From positions 1 to 14,155 of the forward strand of contig VAXY01000122.1 in assembly GCA_005885085.1 (NCBI GenBank): 14,155 nucleotides of DNA. The letters run 5' to 3'. The DNA is from Actinomycetota bacterium. Its GTDB lineage: Bacteria; Actinomycetota; Thermoleophilia; Gaiellales; Gaiellaceae. The notes below the pieces were generated by a model, which worked only from the letters and a program-made list of their open reading frames with translations, had not been told where the DNA came from and did not search any database. Shown here piece after piece: positions 13,125-14,155 of this stretch (position 1 is the stretch's first letter; each line of letters begins with the position of its first letter). Position numbers and translations under genes: made by a program.

Positions 13125-14155
13125 GGCAGTTGCCATCCGCAGCACGTCGACGACGCGCTCCTGGTCGTCCGGCTCGATCTGCGTGAAGAAGGGTAGAGCC
13201 ATCGTCCGGCGCGCTGTCTCCTCGGCGACCGGGCAGAGCCCTTCGGCGAACCCGAACCGCTCGCGCATGTACGGCTGGAGGTGGATGCACGGGACGTACT
13301 CCGCGGTGGCGATGCCCTCCCGGCGGAGGGCGTCTATGACCGCGGAGCGGCCGAGCGACCCGTCGAGCTTCACCACGTAGACGAACCACGACCGGCGATG
13401 GTCTCCGTCGTCGGCCGCCGGGGTCTCGACGCCGTTCACGTTCCCGAGCAGCTCGCCGTACCGCCGTGCGGCGGCGGCGCGTAGCTCGAGGATGCGGTCG
13501 AGCTTCTCCAGCTGCGCCAGGCCGAGCGCAGCTTGCACGTCGGTCCAGCGATAGTTCAGCCCAAGGCGGACGTGGTGGAACCAGCCGCCCTCCCCGTCGT
13601 ACGAGCGGCCCTGGTTGCGCAGGCTGCACAGCTGCCGCCACTCCTCCTCGGAGTGCGTCGTGACGACGCCGCCTTCACCGGTCGTCATCTGCTTGTTGGG
13701 GTAGAAGGCGAACGCAGCGGACGGCCCGTGCGCCCCCAGCGGACGCCCGCGATACTCAGCCCCCAGCGACTCGCACGAGTCCTCGATCAGGGCGAGGCCG
13801 TGACGTTCCGCAATCGCGCTGAGCTCGTCGAGCTCACACGGGAAACCGAACATGTCGACCGCCACGATCGCTCGCGTCCTCGCGGTCATCGCGGCCTCGA
13901 CCGCGGACGGGTCGAGATTCAGCGTCACCGGGTCGACGTCCGCGAACACCGGCGTCGCACCTTCGAGCAGGAAGCAGTTCGCCGACGACACGAACGAACC
14001 TCGTCCCCCGGGCCGAGCCCGGCGATCTTGCAGAGGAGGTGCAGCCCTGCCGTGCCGCTCGAGACCGCAGCGGCATAGGGAGCGCCGACCCGTTGCGCGA
14101 CCTCCTCCTCGAAGCGCTCGATCCACGGGCCGAGCGACAACCGCCCGGACCGCAG
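13116..14155 (-). pseudogene. DegT/DnrJ/EryC1-type PLP aminotransferase, frameshifted and cut by right edge
   Basis: Sugar aminotransferases of this family convert nucleotide-linked keto sugars to amino sugars for polysaccharides or glycans, in the cytoplasm. Visible from the right edge: SGRLSLGPWIERFEEEVAQR, then AAAVSSGTAGLHLLCKIAGL and GPGDEV, in one frame. FVSSANCFLLEGATPVFADV onward is in another. VAVDMFGFPCELDELSAIAE and ALIEDSCESLGAEYRG follow, then the PLP lysine in FYPNKQMTTGEGG (codon 13694-13692), GLNYRWTDVQAALGLAQLEK, and the stop at 13118-13116. Between GDEV and SFVSS the usual short T-x-P-F block is missing, and the frame changes at about 13992-13999, consistent with loss of 13 or 16 nt. 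The first residues lie beyond the window. The stop codon lies in a hairpin repeat. The specific sugar substrate cannot be told. Confidence 0.88.

Noticed and set aside
1..14155. tRNA, rRNA, riboswitch, CRISPR, IS element or prophage signals
   Set aside because: Looked for on both strands by eye. No repeat-spacer array, transposase or integrase frame, cloverleaf or known riboswitch core was recognised. The only repeats are the two hairpins.

Overview
This is high-GC bacterial DNA, and every coding strand is shadowed by long spurious antisense ORFs. The gene content points to a Gram-positive actinobacterium: an ECF sigma factor with an RskA-type anti-sigma factor, a class A penicillin-binding protein with C-terminal PASTA domains, and dense operons with GTG, TTG and CTG starts. 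I think the class Thermoleophilia (Gaiellales or Solirubrobacterales) most likely. That placement is inferred from protein flavour, not tested.

Layout. Positions 1-7156 are six tightly packed minus-strand genes, probably one operon. In transcription order they are a secreted DUF4331 protein, a TPR protein (frame interrupted), a NicO-type metal permease with a periplasmic N-terminal domain, a second smaller nickel/cobalt-type permease, an S9 prolyl-oligopeptidase-family peptidase, and tyrosyl-tRNA synthetase (cut by the left edge). Junctions are overlaps of 1 and 4 nt, or gaps of 3, 20 and 0 nt. Facing away from this operon, positions 7253-10957 hold an ECF sigma factor, its RskA-like anti-sigma factor and a class A PBP, also closely spaced. 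The PBP converges on a third group, read from the right edge to 10938 on the minus strand. This group is a DegT-type aminotransferase (cut by the right edge, frame interrupted), a RemA/DUF370-like small protein, an MFS exporter and a 3-methyladenine DNA glycosylase (frame interrupted near its 3' end).

How it works together. The most interesting part is the interval between the sigma gene and the DUF4331 operon. A perfect palindrome, CCGAACCGGTTCGG, supplies a GAACC box to each strand. On each strand GAACC is followed, after exactly 15 nt, by GCGAAT. This looks like a symmetric back-to-back ECF promoter, with the sigma factor driving both itself and the DUF4331-TPR-permease operon. The two permeases belong to nickel/cobalt families. 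The DUF4331 protein and the larger permease are predicted to have mature N-termini Ser-Ser-His and His, which could bind metal. I therefore read sigma/anti-sigma/DUF4331/TPR/NicO/NicO as a candidate uncharacterised envelope metal-handling system.

Other points. Three genes have lost their frame at places where a conserved stretch of several residues also appears to be missing, so they are real microdeletions or assembly artefacts. Two strong REP-like hairpins are present. One lies in frame inside the permease gene. The other contains the aminotransferase stop codon and part of a possible promoter for the next gene. No RNA genes, insertion sequences or CRISPR arrays were seen, and there is no gene-free stretch longer than about 80 bases.
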